A stretch of DNA of 64,000 nucleotides, from contig JARBJD010000034.1 in NCBI GenBank assembly GCA_033064195.1, forward strand, positions 248,001-312,000. Direction: 5' to 3'. This DNA is from Blattamonas nauphoetae. Taxonomy: Eukaryota > Preaxostyla > Oxymonadida. Below, in pieces: positions 10,066-21,653 of this stretch (positions are counted from its first letter, which is position 1; every line of letters begins with the position of its first letter). The position numbers and the translations under genes were made by a program. The notes under the pieces were generated by a model that saw only the letters and a program-made list of their open reading frames with translations, had not been told where the DNA came from and did no database searches.

Positions 10066-11124
10066 TAGACATGGGACATAATTCAATTTCGGGACATAAT
10101 TCCCTCTTTGAGCGATCTATTGACAATTAAGGTCTAATATTTATGAAAATAATTCGTGAACTGGTCTGTTCACGCCACAAAAGTCAACGGAAAGGAAAAA
10201 TTGTCTTGAAGTGGAGAAAGGAGGATCAACGTCTGATCTTCCCACAATCAATGTGACAAAATCTCCGTTCTCCGAAAAAAGTCATATCCCAGTCCTTCTC
10301 ACCTTCCACGTCTCAGATGACATGGCACAAACCTAATAACAAGAGTCCGAAAAAATTGAGAAACCCAATAATGGATGGGATCAAACATCCAAAATACCCC
10401 CTTGCCCGCTCAAAAATCCCCATTCAAGGATCCTGTCTTAAAGATTAACGCACTCACGGACAATGACCTGATGGTCACTGCAGTGCAATCCCGGTATGCT
10501 TTCCACCAATCAAAGCTCAATTCGCTCTTTTATGGAATGCAATTGTTGCTTCATTTTTCTTGCATGGATCTGTCTCTCTCCTTCATCACTCATTCTCTTC
10601 CTCTTTTCCTCATTTTTCAGTGTTTGTCGGTCAAACTTTATTGATTCAACAAATTAGACGAACAGTTTGGTCACTCCACCAATCAGTTCAGATCCAGCAT
10701 ATTTCCCGTGTTTTCAGGTTTGCTCTCATTTTTATTCCTTACTTTTCATTCTCTTCACATTTTTAGGCAGATGCATGGATTTCATGTTGTTAATACGATG
10801 ATCCAAGACACAGGAGGAGATCTCTGCAATAAGATGGCGGAGAAACGTCACTCAGACTTCGGTCATATCACTTGTATTTCACTACTGTTTGTATTGATGA
10901 TTTTTTTGGGTAATGTGATGTAATGATCAGTTCTGAAAAATGGAGAGACCCATCATAAAGTGGAAAAAGGATCGAGAATTTGGACCATCTCCAATTTAGT
11001 TCATACTTAGTGAGGATGTGTAATAGGCTCCCTACAACCTGTAATTCACTCTCCAACAGAAATTGATTCTTATTTAGGTAGAAAAGCGAATTATGTCTCC
11101 AAATTGTTTTGTGTCCCACATCTA
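10066..11124. mobile_element. PIF/Harbinger-like non-autonomous element, 1,059 bp, TTA target duplication
   Basis: The terminal repeats are TAGACATGGGACA (left) and TAGATGTGGGACA (right, inverted), with similarity for about 45 bp including GACATAATTC. It is flanked by TTA at 10063-10065 and 11125-11127. Copy B of the duplication, near 49610, lacks the element and keeps a single TTA, which supports a 3-bp TTA duplication as in PIF/Harbinger. No transposase was found. Confidence 0.75.
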
Positions 11125-11255
11125 TTATTACTCGAGTTCAATGGAAATGAAATTGCATTAAAGTCGTGGTACGTCGAGCGGTTTCAACTTGTGAACTTGT
11201 GGTGTGGATCCGGATTCGATCATTTCATCCATTGTTCAATGGGAAACAACACATG

Positions 11256-14200
11256 GGTCGTTCCCACTCAGAATCGACACCCCATTTTTATTGGATTTAT
11301 TTACTCCTTTTTTCAAAATCAACATAAAAATTGGGGCAAAACCTTATTTGAGTTGTATTTCTCCGATTCTGAAGAAAAGTGCGGCAATGGGTTGATCACA
11401 CCGATGGAGTTGATTTCACGAGTTCAGGAAACAATGGTCACTATAAGGTACAGAGCTCAAATTACGAGGTAAAATGGAAGAGATGCCGATGGCTCAATGA
11501 TGAGAAATTAAAGGACAGATAATGTTAACAAGTTCGACAAGAAAACAACACCCAACGCGATGGCAACTCCTTCAGTGTGCCTCTCTAGTGTAGTTCTCGG
11601 CACAGCTTGAGAACCGTGAATGTGTCGGTGTTGGCTGTGTAAGAGTGGGTTCTGGCTGTGCAGATCGTCTGTCGAGGGTTGGGCACAGATCACTCCTGTT
11701 TTTTCTTGAGTCTGACGATCAGACGACACGCCGTTTGAAGGTGACGGTCGTGGACTTGGTGTCAGAGCGATGAGAGAGGCATACGAGAGGAGTCGCGATT
11801 GACGAGACACTTTCACTGGTTTGTTGTTGGCAGTTGGTTTGAGGAGAGAAGTCGAGACACTGCCTTCCTTCGGAGCAGCTCGAATACCATGCCGTTGTGT
11901 CTGATGACGAAGAGACGAGGGAGGATGAACGGCGATGTCTGGAGCGATGCGAGTGATGTCTGCCCGATCTGTGTCGACGTCGTGATGAGTGTGTCCACTG
12001 CGAGCTGGATTTGGGGCGCGTGGAGAGCAGACAGACGAGTAATCCAGCGCTGAGTGGAGATTTATAGTTCCGAAGTGATTGCTTAAGTCTGGGAAGGAGT
12101 GACGGACGAAGCTCGTGCGAGTTGTGCTGCTTTTCACTTTGCCTTTCTCGCTTCGTCAATCTCCTGCTCCGCAATCCGCTCCTTCTTCAGCTTCTTCTCC
12201 TTCAGCTTCTTCTCCATGAACTCCAATTCCTTTCTGTCCGAAGAGCGAAGGGAAGAACGCGCCAGGTACCCGTTTTGGAGGTGTCGCATTCTTCATCGTG
12301 CGTGCTGTCACCCAACACGCTGTCCCATCCAACGCGGTGAAGAACACCCGGCGGGCAGTGTGTGGGCGTTTCGAGGAATACGCTTCGGTCAATTCGGTGA
12401 CGACAGGTGCGACTGGAATGGACGACGATGCTTTCAAAACAGGCGAGAGGAGAAGCGAGGCGTGTGACGAACTTGAAGACGTCGCACTGGACTGTCGCTG
12501 TTCGTTGCTCGACGTGGACGAGTTCGAGGGATTCGTCATACCTGACAGAATTGGGGTGGCTCGCATTGAAGGTCTGACAGTTATCGACCCGTCTGTTGTC
12601 TTGAAGAAGAGGATAGGCAGGCGTATGGGAGGACCGAACTTGGCTGCTGGCTTCTTCGTCGAGTGCTCGCAGTCGACAGTCACGTTGCCGACGGGAGTGA
12701 AGTGGATGTGCTTGTTGTCTGGTTCGGTGATCACAATCTTCTTCTTCTCAGCCGAGTTCCCTGGATCGACAATGCGATGTCCTCTGACCTGTTGAACTGG
12801 TTGAGGAACGACCAGATCTTCTTCTGGACGAGTGAGATGAGGATGTGCGGCGAGTTGGGGTGCTCCACACACAATATCGCCTTCATCGGAGCGAGGGACT
12901 CGGTTTCTTGTTCGTACTTCTCAACCAGCTTCGGGCTGTCTCCGAATGCGAAAGAGTGGAAGACTCGAGTCCCATCCGCGTGATGGACAACCCGCTCTCC
13001 GGTGTTGTGCTGCACAATTGAGACTCTGTCTACACGCGTGCGGACACTCGTTGTCTCGTCGCTGTTGATGGCCTCGACAGATCGAATCGGAGGAAGAGCG
13101 GACGGATTGAGTGTGGAGGAGGCGGGGAGCAGGAAGAACGCTGGAAGGTGCTGAGTGATGGCGTTGAGATTGTGAGGAAGCGTCTGGAGCGATCGTTCTC
13201 TTCTCTGAGTTGTGGTTTCGCGATGGCGCAGCTCTCTTCCGCTGCTTGGTCGATCGGAAGATGAGACGGGAGGGAGACATCTTTGAAGCAGTCGCGAAGG
13301 AGGATTATGTCAGGATCGTCGCAGTCAGCAAAGTCGATGTCGGGTGGGAGGAGAGGGTATGGCTGGGTTGTGGTCGACACTCCTTTGTGAAGAGTGTTCG
13401 ATGAGGACGTCTTTGAGATTGAGGCAGGGTCGGCAGAATGGAGAAGGCGAGTGAAGTGTGCAGTGAAGACACGACGAACCACTTCCTGCGCTTCTTCTGT
13501 AGTTGTCTCGAACGGATTGTCAATTGTCTCTTCCACTGTCGCTCTGTTCCTTCCTTTTCTCGATGTTTTTGCTGTTTTGTGGAGCGATCGGTGATGGTTC
13601 AGTTTTCTTCGCTTTCGCCTTCTTTCCTTTCATCGCCTTGGGATCGTCGTCTTCAGCTTCTTCCTCAATAGGAATCTGCATCCAACACACCTTCTCTCCA
13701 TTTCGATACCGCAGAATCCCATCCTTCCCCTGCTCGTTCGAAAACACTCTTGCAGCCTCGATAAACGCTTGACACGATTTGTGACGGTGGTCGAGGAGAG
13801 TCTGTGTCGAGATCGCTGTTCTGTCTGGCATCAGAAGATGTCCGAATCCTCTCCCCGTCTGCTCCGTCCCTTCCCCAGCGATGGGCGCGGCTGTCACTCG
13901 AACTGTTCCTGTCTCGCTGTCGATCGACACAACTTGACCGCCGACTGTGGAGGATGTGACGTCGTACGGAATTGAATCTGAATTGTCTGATTTGTGTGTC
14001 TTCATCGACACTGTTGTCTTGTCTGAGATTGAGGATGTGAAGGACGGTGTGGAGACGTAGTCAAAGTGGACTGGCGCTGTTGGTGATGGGAGGGTGTCTT
14101 CGTGGAATGCATTTCCATTGATGATCGAGGCAGGCGACGAGCTGTTCAAAGAATACGAAGGTATATCAGAGATGACGGATTGCCCCACAGTGAGTGAGTG

Positions 14201-16287
14201 AGAGGCAGGCAGAATGGCATCTCTGAACACAGGCATGAACAGCGAGCGGAGAGGGTTCCGTATCAATCGCGTGTGGAGATACTGCACGTCAGCCGTGACA
14301 ACCAATTTCGCGATGTGCGATGGGTGCAGTTGAGACGACGCATACTGACTTCGGAAAATGTCCTCGCCAGCGGCGGGATTCTTTGGTTGGTGATGGTCTG
14401 CTTGACTTGGGCGAGGGCTGGCAACACGTCAAAAGCATAATTTTGGATGGATGTCATTTGGTAGGCGAGGGACTTGATCTGCGAGGAGATGTCGGGGAGG
14501 AGGTGGGAGGAGACAGTCTCCTGTTTGAAGTATGAGTGGACGGAGGAGAGGAGAGGCGAGAGAAACACGTTGAGTGGAGAAGTGTTGTCGATGGGCGAAG
14601 GAGCCATCTTAAATGGGATTCCAAATCGATGGAATTCGCTGACGAGTCTGTCTTTGTGCGGTCCTCTGAGCGAAACGGCGAGATATTCCCGATTTGGCAT
14701 GAAACGAGTCTGAGCTGATGACTTGACTTGTTCAAGTTGGTCTCCCTGCGAAGGATTTGCTTGTTCCATTTCTTTGTTCTGGCCGAGCTCCCTTTCAGCT
14801 CGTCGGAGGTCGTTGACAGCAATTTGATATGCTGTTCCGACCGAAGCGAGTGGGACTGATTCGAGGATCTCGCGGAGTGAGAGAGCAAACGACAGGAGAG
14901 TTGGAGAGATCGATGCAGTTTGCTGTCCCTCGTCAGGATTGGAGAACATGGCGAGTGTGTCTGCTGAGAGTGGGATATCCGTTTGCGGTTGAAGGCCGAT
15001 CTGAAGACGAGCTCGTCGTCTCATGGAGAAAGTGTGGCCTCTCCGATGGAAGGCACTCACCGACGTCTCAATTGACGCTCAGACTCGCTCGACTGTCCGT
15101 TTTCCTGTTCCTTTCACTTTCTCATTCCCATTCGCCATGTTCCGCCTTCCTCGCTGGAATGTTTGGTTTGGTAGATCAACAACGATTATTCCCCCAATCA
15201 CTGCATAACATCCAGCAAACGGTGTGATAGAATCATCTGTATAGGTTTCTGTTGTCTGTGCAACTGAAATATCTCCTCCATTTCCACTGGATGAGCATGG
15301 GTTCATTTGTATTCATCGGCAATGCTAATCGAATGTCAGCTGTGCAGAATGATGTTTCCAGTTGTTTCGTTGAAGTGCTAGACATCTTTTTTCATGCTTT
15401 TCGTGTTCGTTCTGTTGTCTTGAAGTCCTTCTTGGCTTTCTTTATCCTGATCTCCAGACTCGTCCTCCATCATGATAGCGGAATAATCTGGCTCCAGAAA
15501 GGATGTAGTCTATATCCAATACCCCATAGTCATGATACGTTGGATCAGCTCTTCCCCTTCGTTTCATAACAGTGAGATCTGGTCGATCGAAATCTGGTTC
15601 ATCATCCCAAAGAGTAACTCGAACAATGTGTAGTTGACTATGTTTGTCCTATGTGACTGATGATCGTAAAAAGCCACTGAGATGACAATGAAACATTACA
15701 ATCATGGTAAATGGAGAAAATGCGAACCTGAAGATGTGAATCGGCAAAAGAACATGAACAAAGAAATATTCTTTGTTTCTTCGCAAAAATCTGGGAAAAG
15801 ACAAAAACATGCGAGAGATTTTGACTCGTGAAGGGCAAAAAGTCTGATCTCGTCCTGACAACAAGAGTGGTTTCCACGGTGACAACGATCGAGACATTTG
15901 AGAGATGGACAGATGAATAGAAGAGACTGGCAATGGATTTGAAAGAAATATTAACAATATATCCAAAAATATCAGACAGATTGCAGGTTTCATCGGTTGA
16001 TCGTGAGAAGTTGGTTTGACAATCTGAAAAGAGGGATTGTTTGATGATATCGCGTCTTTGAGGAACTAGTGGCGGAAAGAGGCTAATACATCCGAATGAG
16101 AACGGTCAGAAGACATAAGAACGGATATTGAGAGAATGGAGGAAGAAAAAAGAAAAGATGGGTCGGATCAACGCAAAATGTGATCTGATGAAGAGATAAG
16201 GTTTTGCCCCACAAAACTGCTTGAATATAATGAAAGAAATGCTTTGCAACAATAAAATGAGGGTGTTCATTCTGTACAAAACTAGCT
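11256..16287. mobile_element. 5.0-kb element with long diverged terminal inverted repeats and 6-bp duplication CACATG
   Basis: CACATG occurs at 11250-11255 and 16288-16293 and once at the matching site in copy B (near 49482), which lacks the insert. The two ends align as inverted repeats for more than 100 bp with clear divergence: shared blocks are CAGAAT at the same offset, then an ACACCC block, then GGGGCAAAACCTTAT. The interior holds a degraded host-like gene on the minus strand and no recognisable transposase, integrase or polymerase. A 6-bp duplication with a terminal AG on one side recalls Maverick/Polinton ends, but no gene of that class is seen, so the superfamily is left open. Confidence 0.7.
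12110..15077 (-). pseudogene. Degraded gene carried inside the 5-kb element, possibly axonemal (SPAG17/PF6-like)
   Basis: Protein-like stretches follow each other on the minus strand in changing frames: 15060-14263 (PNREYLAVSLRGPHKDRLVS), 14305-13520 (LLDHRHKSCQAFIEAARVF), 13536-13030, 13015-12830 (GERVVHHADGTRVFHSFAFG, AILCVEHPNSP), 12872-12290 (KIVITEPDNKHIHFTPVG, RRVFFTALDGTACW), and a basic Lys/Glu helix near 12240-12150. The DGTR motif and beta-rich repeats recall SPAG17/PF6, a central-pair protein of motile axonemes, but this is a weak resemblance. Frame changes at several points mean either unrecognised short introns or decay; decay looks more likely. Confidence 0.4.
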
Positions 16288-16967
16288 CACATGCTCTAGT
16301 CAACCTGATTCCATGAGTCCCTTCAACCGAGATGCACATGACGACGAGACTCCTCTGTTTCTGAGAACAGAACCCAACAACATCAAAACAGTCAAGGAGG
16401 CATCTAAGTCATTCATGTCTCTGGTGAACTTCGTAAAGGAAGGAGGAAATATAGATGAACAAGCAAGCAGTCAGGCATGTGCTCTTCTGGACCGGATGAT
16501 GCCTGAATTCTTCACGGAATTCACGCGCGCCCAGATTCTCTTCGAATTTGTGCCAACCCGAGATCACTCCTGTTCTGGTTTCGCCAAGTCAATTACACTG
16601 CTGCTCACGTCATCCAACGAGGTGCTTGTGAAGAAGACATTGATGCTGGTGTACGAGATTGTGAGCGTTTCTGATGAAATGATGCACTTCGAGGAGCTCT
16701 CTTGCCAGCCGCTCCTCACAAACCTTAGCTCCCACTTCGTTGAGATAAGGTCCGTGAAGTGTGGGTTCCAGGTCCCTGATCACAAATGGATTCTACAACC
16801 TCCGATCTTTTAGTCCCTCCAGAACCTCCCACATATCCTCCAATACCGCGTGAGGTTATTACGATGATTTCCGAAGGCCTTCGTCTCGAACATGAAGACG
16901 CTGTGAATCGTTTTTCACCGACAGCTCCTCACCTCCCAATCGAGTTGCTTCATCAGCAACACAGCCC

Positions 16968-17963
16968 ATGCAATCAATTGGATCACAAGCTTCGACTCAA
17001 ACTGAACTGCCTATCACCAAAGTTAAAAGGCAACATTCAACAGTCACATCTTCTTCAGATGAAGATTCTTCAAGTTCATTGGACTCGACCAATGACGAAA
17101 GAAGGTCAACAAAATACCGACGAAAGAATAGGAAGAGGAGTTGCAAGAAGGGTAGGAATAAGCATAACTCCCACCGATCCCATAGCAACCATCGTCGTTC
17201 CCGACGAGCACAGGATAACCGGGAAATGAAGAAAAAGCATCTGAAATCACGTCAAAGAAGCAGAAAAACTAGAAGTAGCGATAGCGACTCCTCATTTTCA
17301 TCATCCAGCGGCAGTATCGGCACCTCGTCTTCGGGAGAGGATCAAGATGATCTCCCGAGATTTTTCAAGAGGATTCTCAAGAAAAAGCTCCCAAGGTTCA
17401 AAGGAGATTGGACAAAGACAGTCCTCACACCGCTTCAGCGAGAGGAACTCTTGACAGAGACGAGAAGATTCCAAACCGTTTTGGGTATACAAATGCAGTT
17501 CGCAGACACGCCCGAGTCTCATGACAAGCTCCAGCACATCCAAGACCAACTTCTTCGGATGTCAGCACAATCAAGTTTGGTAACTGTTGCGTTCCTTGGG
17601 CAGGTTTATCATGAGATCCACCAGTTGGACCCGTCCTTCGCTTTCCTCCCAAGAATCATTGACGCAATGGTGAGTGCAGCCGACGCAGCGACTAGAGCGC
17701 ATCACACGCGCTTCCTATCAACTAAAAATTGGTTGGAGATGGCGGACAAGATGGGCATTTCTCAACCGGCCTCAGTGGACTCAAGCCTCCTCACAAGCTC
17801 GCAACAATCAACGTCGTCAACACGTTCAGACTTAGAAGTAGCACTAGAAAGAATAGTTCCGACCATTGTCGCTCAATTGAAGTCTCAGATACATTTCTCC
17901 CCCAAGGGGCGGAACCGGCCCCCTCCAAATATCCCGGTTCAGACTTCCAATCGCCGAAGGTAG
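16968..17963 (+). CDS. Gag-like protein of the DIRS-like element
   Basis: A basic, Arg/Ser-rich N-terminal half (RKKHLKSRQRSRKTRSSDSD) leads into a helical core with LPRFKGDWTKTVLTPLQR. This layout, a disordered basic arm plus a helical core just after the left repeat, is usual for the first gene of DIRS elements. Treated as part of a fossil element. Confidence 0.55.
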   Translation: MQSIGSQASTQTELPITKVKRQHSTVTSSSDEDSSSSLDSTNDERRSTKYRRKNRKRSCKKGRNKHNSHRSHSNHRRSRRAQDNREMKKKHLKSRQRSRKTRSSDSDSSFSSSSGSIGTSSSGEDQDDLPRFFKRILKKKLPRFKGDWTKTVLTPLQREELLTETRRFQTVLGIQMQFADTPESHDKLQHIQDQLLRMSAQSSLVTVAFLGQVYHEIHQLDPSFAFLPRIIDAMVSAADAATRAHHTRFLSTKNWLEMADKMGISQPASVDSSLLTSSQQSTSSTRSDLEVALERIVPTIVAQLKSQIHFSPKGRNRPPPNIPVQTSNRRR

Positions 17964-17997
17964 AACAACCAACGATTATTACAGGACGTCTTTTGAT

Positions 17998-19792
17998 GTG
18001 GCTGCACGCGTGGGAGAAGATCGGAGGAAAATCAATCATCACCACAGGAGCAGTGTGGGCGTGGAGGAGCCCCGAGTCCCCGTCAATATTGCAAACACTC
18101 GCGCCAGCGCTCCCCTTTACAGGCACACCAGCGATGATCCAAGAGTACCAGACACTCCTGGAGGAAGAGATCAGAATTGGCGCGGTCAGCCGAATTCAAC
18201 CAAATCAAGCAAAGTTGATCCTCCCAACTTTCCTAGTGCAGAAGAAGGTGGAAAGTTCCGAAAAGTATTGAATGCAACCCGACTCAACCAACAGATCATC
18301 TCAGAACACTTCAAAATGGAAAACTTACAAACATCACTCGACTTGATCTCGGAGGGAGTCTGGCTCACAACAATGGATATTCATTCGGCATACCTCCATG
18401 TACAACTATCCCCACCTCTTCGACCCTTTCTCTGTTTCAGGTTCAGGGGAGAGATATTCCAGTTCAATGCTCTCCCCTTCGGATTGTCGACAGCACCTCG
18501 GACCTTTTCGGAAATTATGAAAGTAGCGGTGAAATCTCTCCGAGAGCAGTTACAGATCGCGATTGTATACTACCTGGACGATTTACTCCTAATTACAAAG
18601 ACGCAGCAGGAGTCTCATTTCAAAACCAGAGAAGCGAAGCGGAGGATGGAGGAGTTGGGGTTTATCATCGCAGAGAACAAGAGTAGTTTTATCATCGCAG
18701 GAGGTGGAGTTTTTAGGGTGGACCATCAACTCAGCCAATCGAACCGTGAGGATCACGGAAACGAGGAAGATGAAAGTCCTATCACTCCTCAAATTGATGA
18801 CGAGTCGATGCATCGAGAGGAAGACGATTCCGACAAAACAACTGTCCAGTCTGATTGGAACCCTCAGTTTTTTACGGACGTCCGTCCCAGAAGCAAGCTT
18901 GTACCTCCGAGAAATGCAGACGACGTTGCATCGAGCAGTTCGCAAGGCTGGCTGGAATGGTTCCTCACTCTTAACCCCGGTTCTGTTAGGAGAGATCCAC
19001 TTTTGGAAACACAGGATCGAGAAGAACGATCCACTCAACTTCGCTCCCAAAACAAGTCAGGCGGTGCTCACAACAGATGCAAGCCCGTCCGGTTGGGGTG
19101 CAGTCCTGGTTCACAACGGCTTGGAGACGTATGTTCACGGAATGTGGAACGAGATGGAGAAACAGCACACAAGCAATTGGAAAGAGACTGCTGCGGTCGG
19201 CAGCAGCATCCGTCAACTCCAACCTTATTTCAAACAGAATCAAATACATGCAATATCCGTCCAATCGGACAGTACAGCTGCGGTTTACAACCTCGGAAAG
19301 AAACGAGCTGGCCAGACGCTCAAACAGATTACCAGGAGCGTCCTGAAGACAGCCGAGCGAATGCAACTCCTCTTTGTTTCAGTACAACACATTGCAGGAA
19401 AGTCGAACTCGGTTCAGGACGCTCTCTCGCGACTACCTCCACAGGGAGAATTCAATCTCCTCCCGGAAGTCCTCCAGAGACTAAAACAGGAATGGAACTT
19501 CGTTCCGCTAGTCGACTTATTCGCCAGCAACAAAAACAAACAATGTCCAGTATATTGGAGTCGATTCGAGGACGGACACGCAGCTGGAAAAGACTCTCTG
19601 TCCGTCAGTTGGAGCGGGATGACTCATCCTCTCCTTCACCCTCCGGTGTCATTGATAACACGAGTTCTGATGAAAGTTCAGTTGGAGAGGCCATCGAACG
19701 CGGTGATCATCACTCCGCTATGGCCCGGACAGACTTGGTCACATCTCCTCCACTCACTCAATCCAACACAGATCATCAGGCTTCTGATTTGA
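17998..19792 (+). CDS. Reverse transcriptase and RNase H region of the DIRS-like element
   Basis: The RT shows TMDIHSAYLHVQL (palm Asp), NALPFGLSTAPRTF and the YLDD box. The RNase H shows TTDASPSGWGAVL, a conserved Glu in NWKETAAV, and SVQSDSTAAVYNL, ending in HIAGKSNSVQDALSR. These place it in the DIRS/Ty3-like RT clade. Treated as part of a fossil element. Confidence 0.85.
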
Positions 19793-20290
19793 TCCCAGTG
19801 ATCCCAGTCGGATCTGATCCCACTAAATACCTACAATACCATTTCGTTTCTTTCATTTCAAAAAAGTCTTCTTATATATGATATTTGAATGGAAAAAAAA
19901 GTAAAAAGGAAAATGGTCACTTCATAGATCATGAAAATGCAAACTTTGGGTGCTGCTGTTTCAGTTTGTTCTACAACAATAATTATAAAACCAAGTCGAT
20001 AATGCGTTATTATGTCTTCTTTGATGGTTTTTTCTCACTGACTAAAGTCAATGAAGGGAATACATCGAAAAAAGAAGTGTTGGTGATTGTGATCGTGCGT
20101 GTTTTTGGGAAATAAGAGCTGTCTGAAATATTGAAGAGCATTATGTGAAAACAAGAAGTGAATTGAACATGATTAATGAAGTGATAATGAGAAAATCTCA
20201 AAGGAAAAGAGTTGAAATTTGATCTCAGTCCAAATTTAGGCACTGACATCAATTGATCCCAGTTTTACCTATTTTGATGGGACTACTCAG

Positions 20291-21484
20291 ATGCCTGCAG
20301 ATCATCCTCGGCCCATACAACACCCTTGCGATGCTAGACACTCCGAACAGGGAGCACAAACTCCCACCAGGGATGATGATGGCGTCACTAATCAACCCCG
20401 AAACTATCCAACCATTACCTTCATCAGAGAATTAGGTCAATCGGCAGGGTGGAGCGAGGATCTCATCGTCTTGCAGGAAAAGAAATACAAACGTCCAGAA
20501 GCTTCAGCTCGATCATGGAAGATTTTCAAAGCATATTGTGTCGAGATGAATCTCTCGAATGAGTGTCTCGTCGACAAATCCACAAATATCCATGTCCTCT
20601 TGGGTGAATTCGCTCTCTTCCTTGAAAAGAAATTCAAACAGTCACCGTCCCGCCCTCCCCTCATCATGAGTCATGTGAAATCAACGCTACAACTCTTCCA
20701 CAAGAGCCTCAGCCTGGATAACACACCACTGCGATCCATTCAACGACTTATTGCGAAACGAAATCCAAGGAAGAAGGGGGCAAAATATAAGCAGATGTGG
20801 AACATCAACGCGATTCTGGATTGGGTTATCAACTCAAATGAAGAAGCGAAGAAGAATCAAGATCTACATCAAACAAGAACCTTTATACTGGTGTTCGCCT
20901 ATCTCTGCGGTCGTCAGGAAGAACTCATCAACTTGAAGTGGACTGACATTGAATGGTCCTCGCCTTCGACAAAGACAACGAAACGTTTAGCCACAATTAA
21001 CCTTCGCTTGAAACAAAATCAAGACGTGATTGAACCGAAGCTCCTTCTCGACGAGGGTTCGCCTGAACTGTCTCCTTTCGTTGCACTTCAGGTTCACCGT
21101 GAGAATCTCCGCCGTCAAAAGGGTCGCCTCTCCTCTCTCTCCTTTTTCAACGAGGACCATGTTTGGATCGATTGGAAGACATGGAGACGCCTGAGAATCT
21201 CGCACCTAAACGAAGCCATCAAGTCGGTCTTCAATCAAATTGGAATCCCCAGATACTTCGGCGCCTATACCATCAAACATGCGGCTGTTAGTTATCTGCG
21301 TCTCCGCAAGCACGTCGCTCGGTCTGTCCTTAACACTCACGTCGGATGGGCGACCTCGTCTCGGATTGCCGACGAATACTATGCAAGGGAGATTCTCGTC
21401 GAATATACCGGGAAAGATCACGCAGAAGCTTGGTGGCAGCCACTCATCGTGGGGTCACGGTCCAAAAGGAATCGTCAACACTGA
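20291..21484 (+). CDS. Tyrosine recombinase of the DIRS-like element
   Basis: The catalytic core is visible: Arg in LCGRQEELINLKW, a Lys/His pair in YTIKHAAVSYLRL, His in THVGWATSSRIADEYYAR, and the nucleophile Tyr in the same block. In DIRS elements this enzyme recombines a circular intermediate into the genome, which explains the absence of a target duplication. The domain lies just before the internal complementary region, as expected. The frame ends in TGA. Confidence 0.85.
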   Translation: MPADHPRPIQHPCDARHSEQGAQTPTRDDDGVTNQPRNYPTITFIRELGQSAGWSEDLIVLQEKKYKRPEASARSWKIFKAYCVEMNLSNECLVDKSTNIHVLLGEFALFLEKKFKQSPSRPPLIMSHVKSTLQLFHKSLSLDNTPLRSIQRLIAKRNPRKKGAKYKQMWNINAILDWVINSNEEAKKNQDLHQTRTFILVFAYLCGRQEELINLKWTDIEWSSPSTKTTKRLATINLRLKQNQDVIEPKLLLDEGSPELSPFVALQVHRENLRRQKGRLSSLSFFNEDHVWIDWKTWRRLRISHLNEAIKSVFNQIGIPRYFGAYTIKHAAVSYLRLRKHVARSVLNTHVGWATSSRIADEYYAREILVEYTGKDHAEAWWQPLIVGSRSKRNRQH

Positions 21485-21579
21485 CCGATTCAATCTATAG
21501 ATATGTAATCTTCACATTTCATCATTCATTCTGTTTTCTCTTTGTTTCTTCGATAATAGGAATGGCTCTTTTCAACTCT

Positions 21580-21653
21580 CAACGAAGTGGGAGCTAAGGT
21601 TTGTGAGGAGCGGCTGGCAAGAGAGCTCCTCTTCCACAAACCGAAGCTCCCAC
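21580..21653. repeat. Internal complementary region of the DIRS-like element
   Basis: The first part is the complement of the left outer end (through GCTGGCAAGAGAGCTCC) and the second the complement of the right outer end (TTCCACAAACCGAAGCTCCC). Read as one, it is a copy of the junction of a circularised element with a GA core between the ends. Confidence 0.9.

Noticed and set aside
11256-16287. Polinton/Maverick
   Set aside because: The 6-bp duplication and inverted ends are suggestive, but no polymerase, integrase, ATPase or capsid gene is seen and the size is small.
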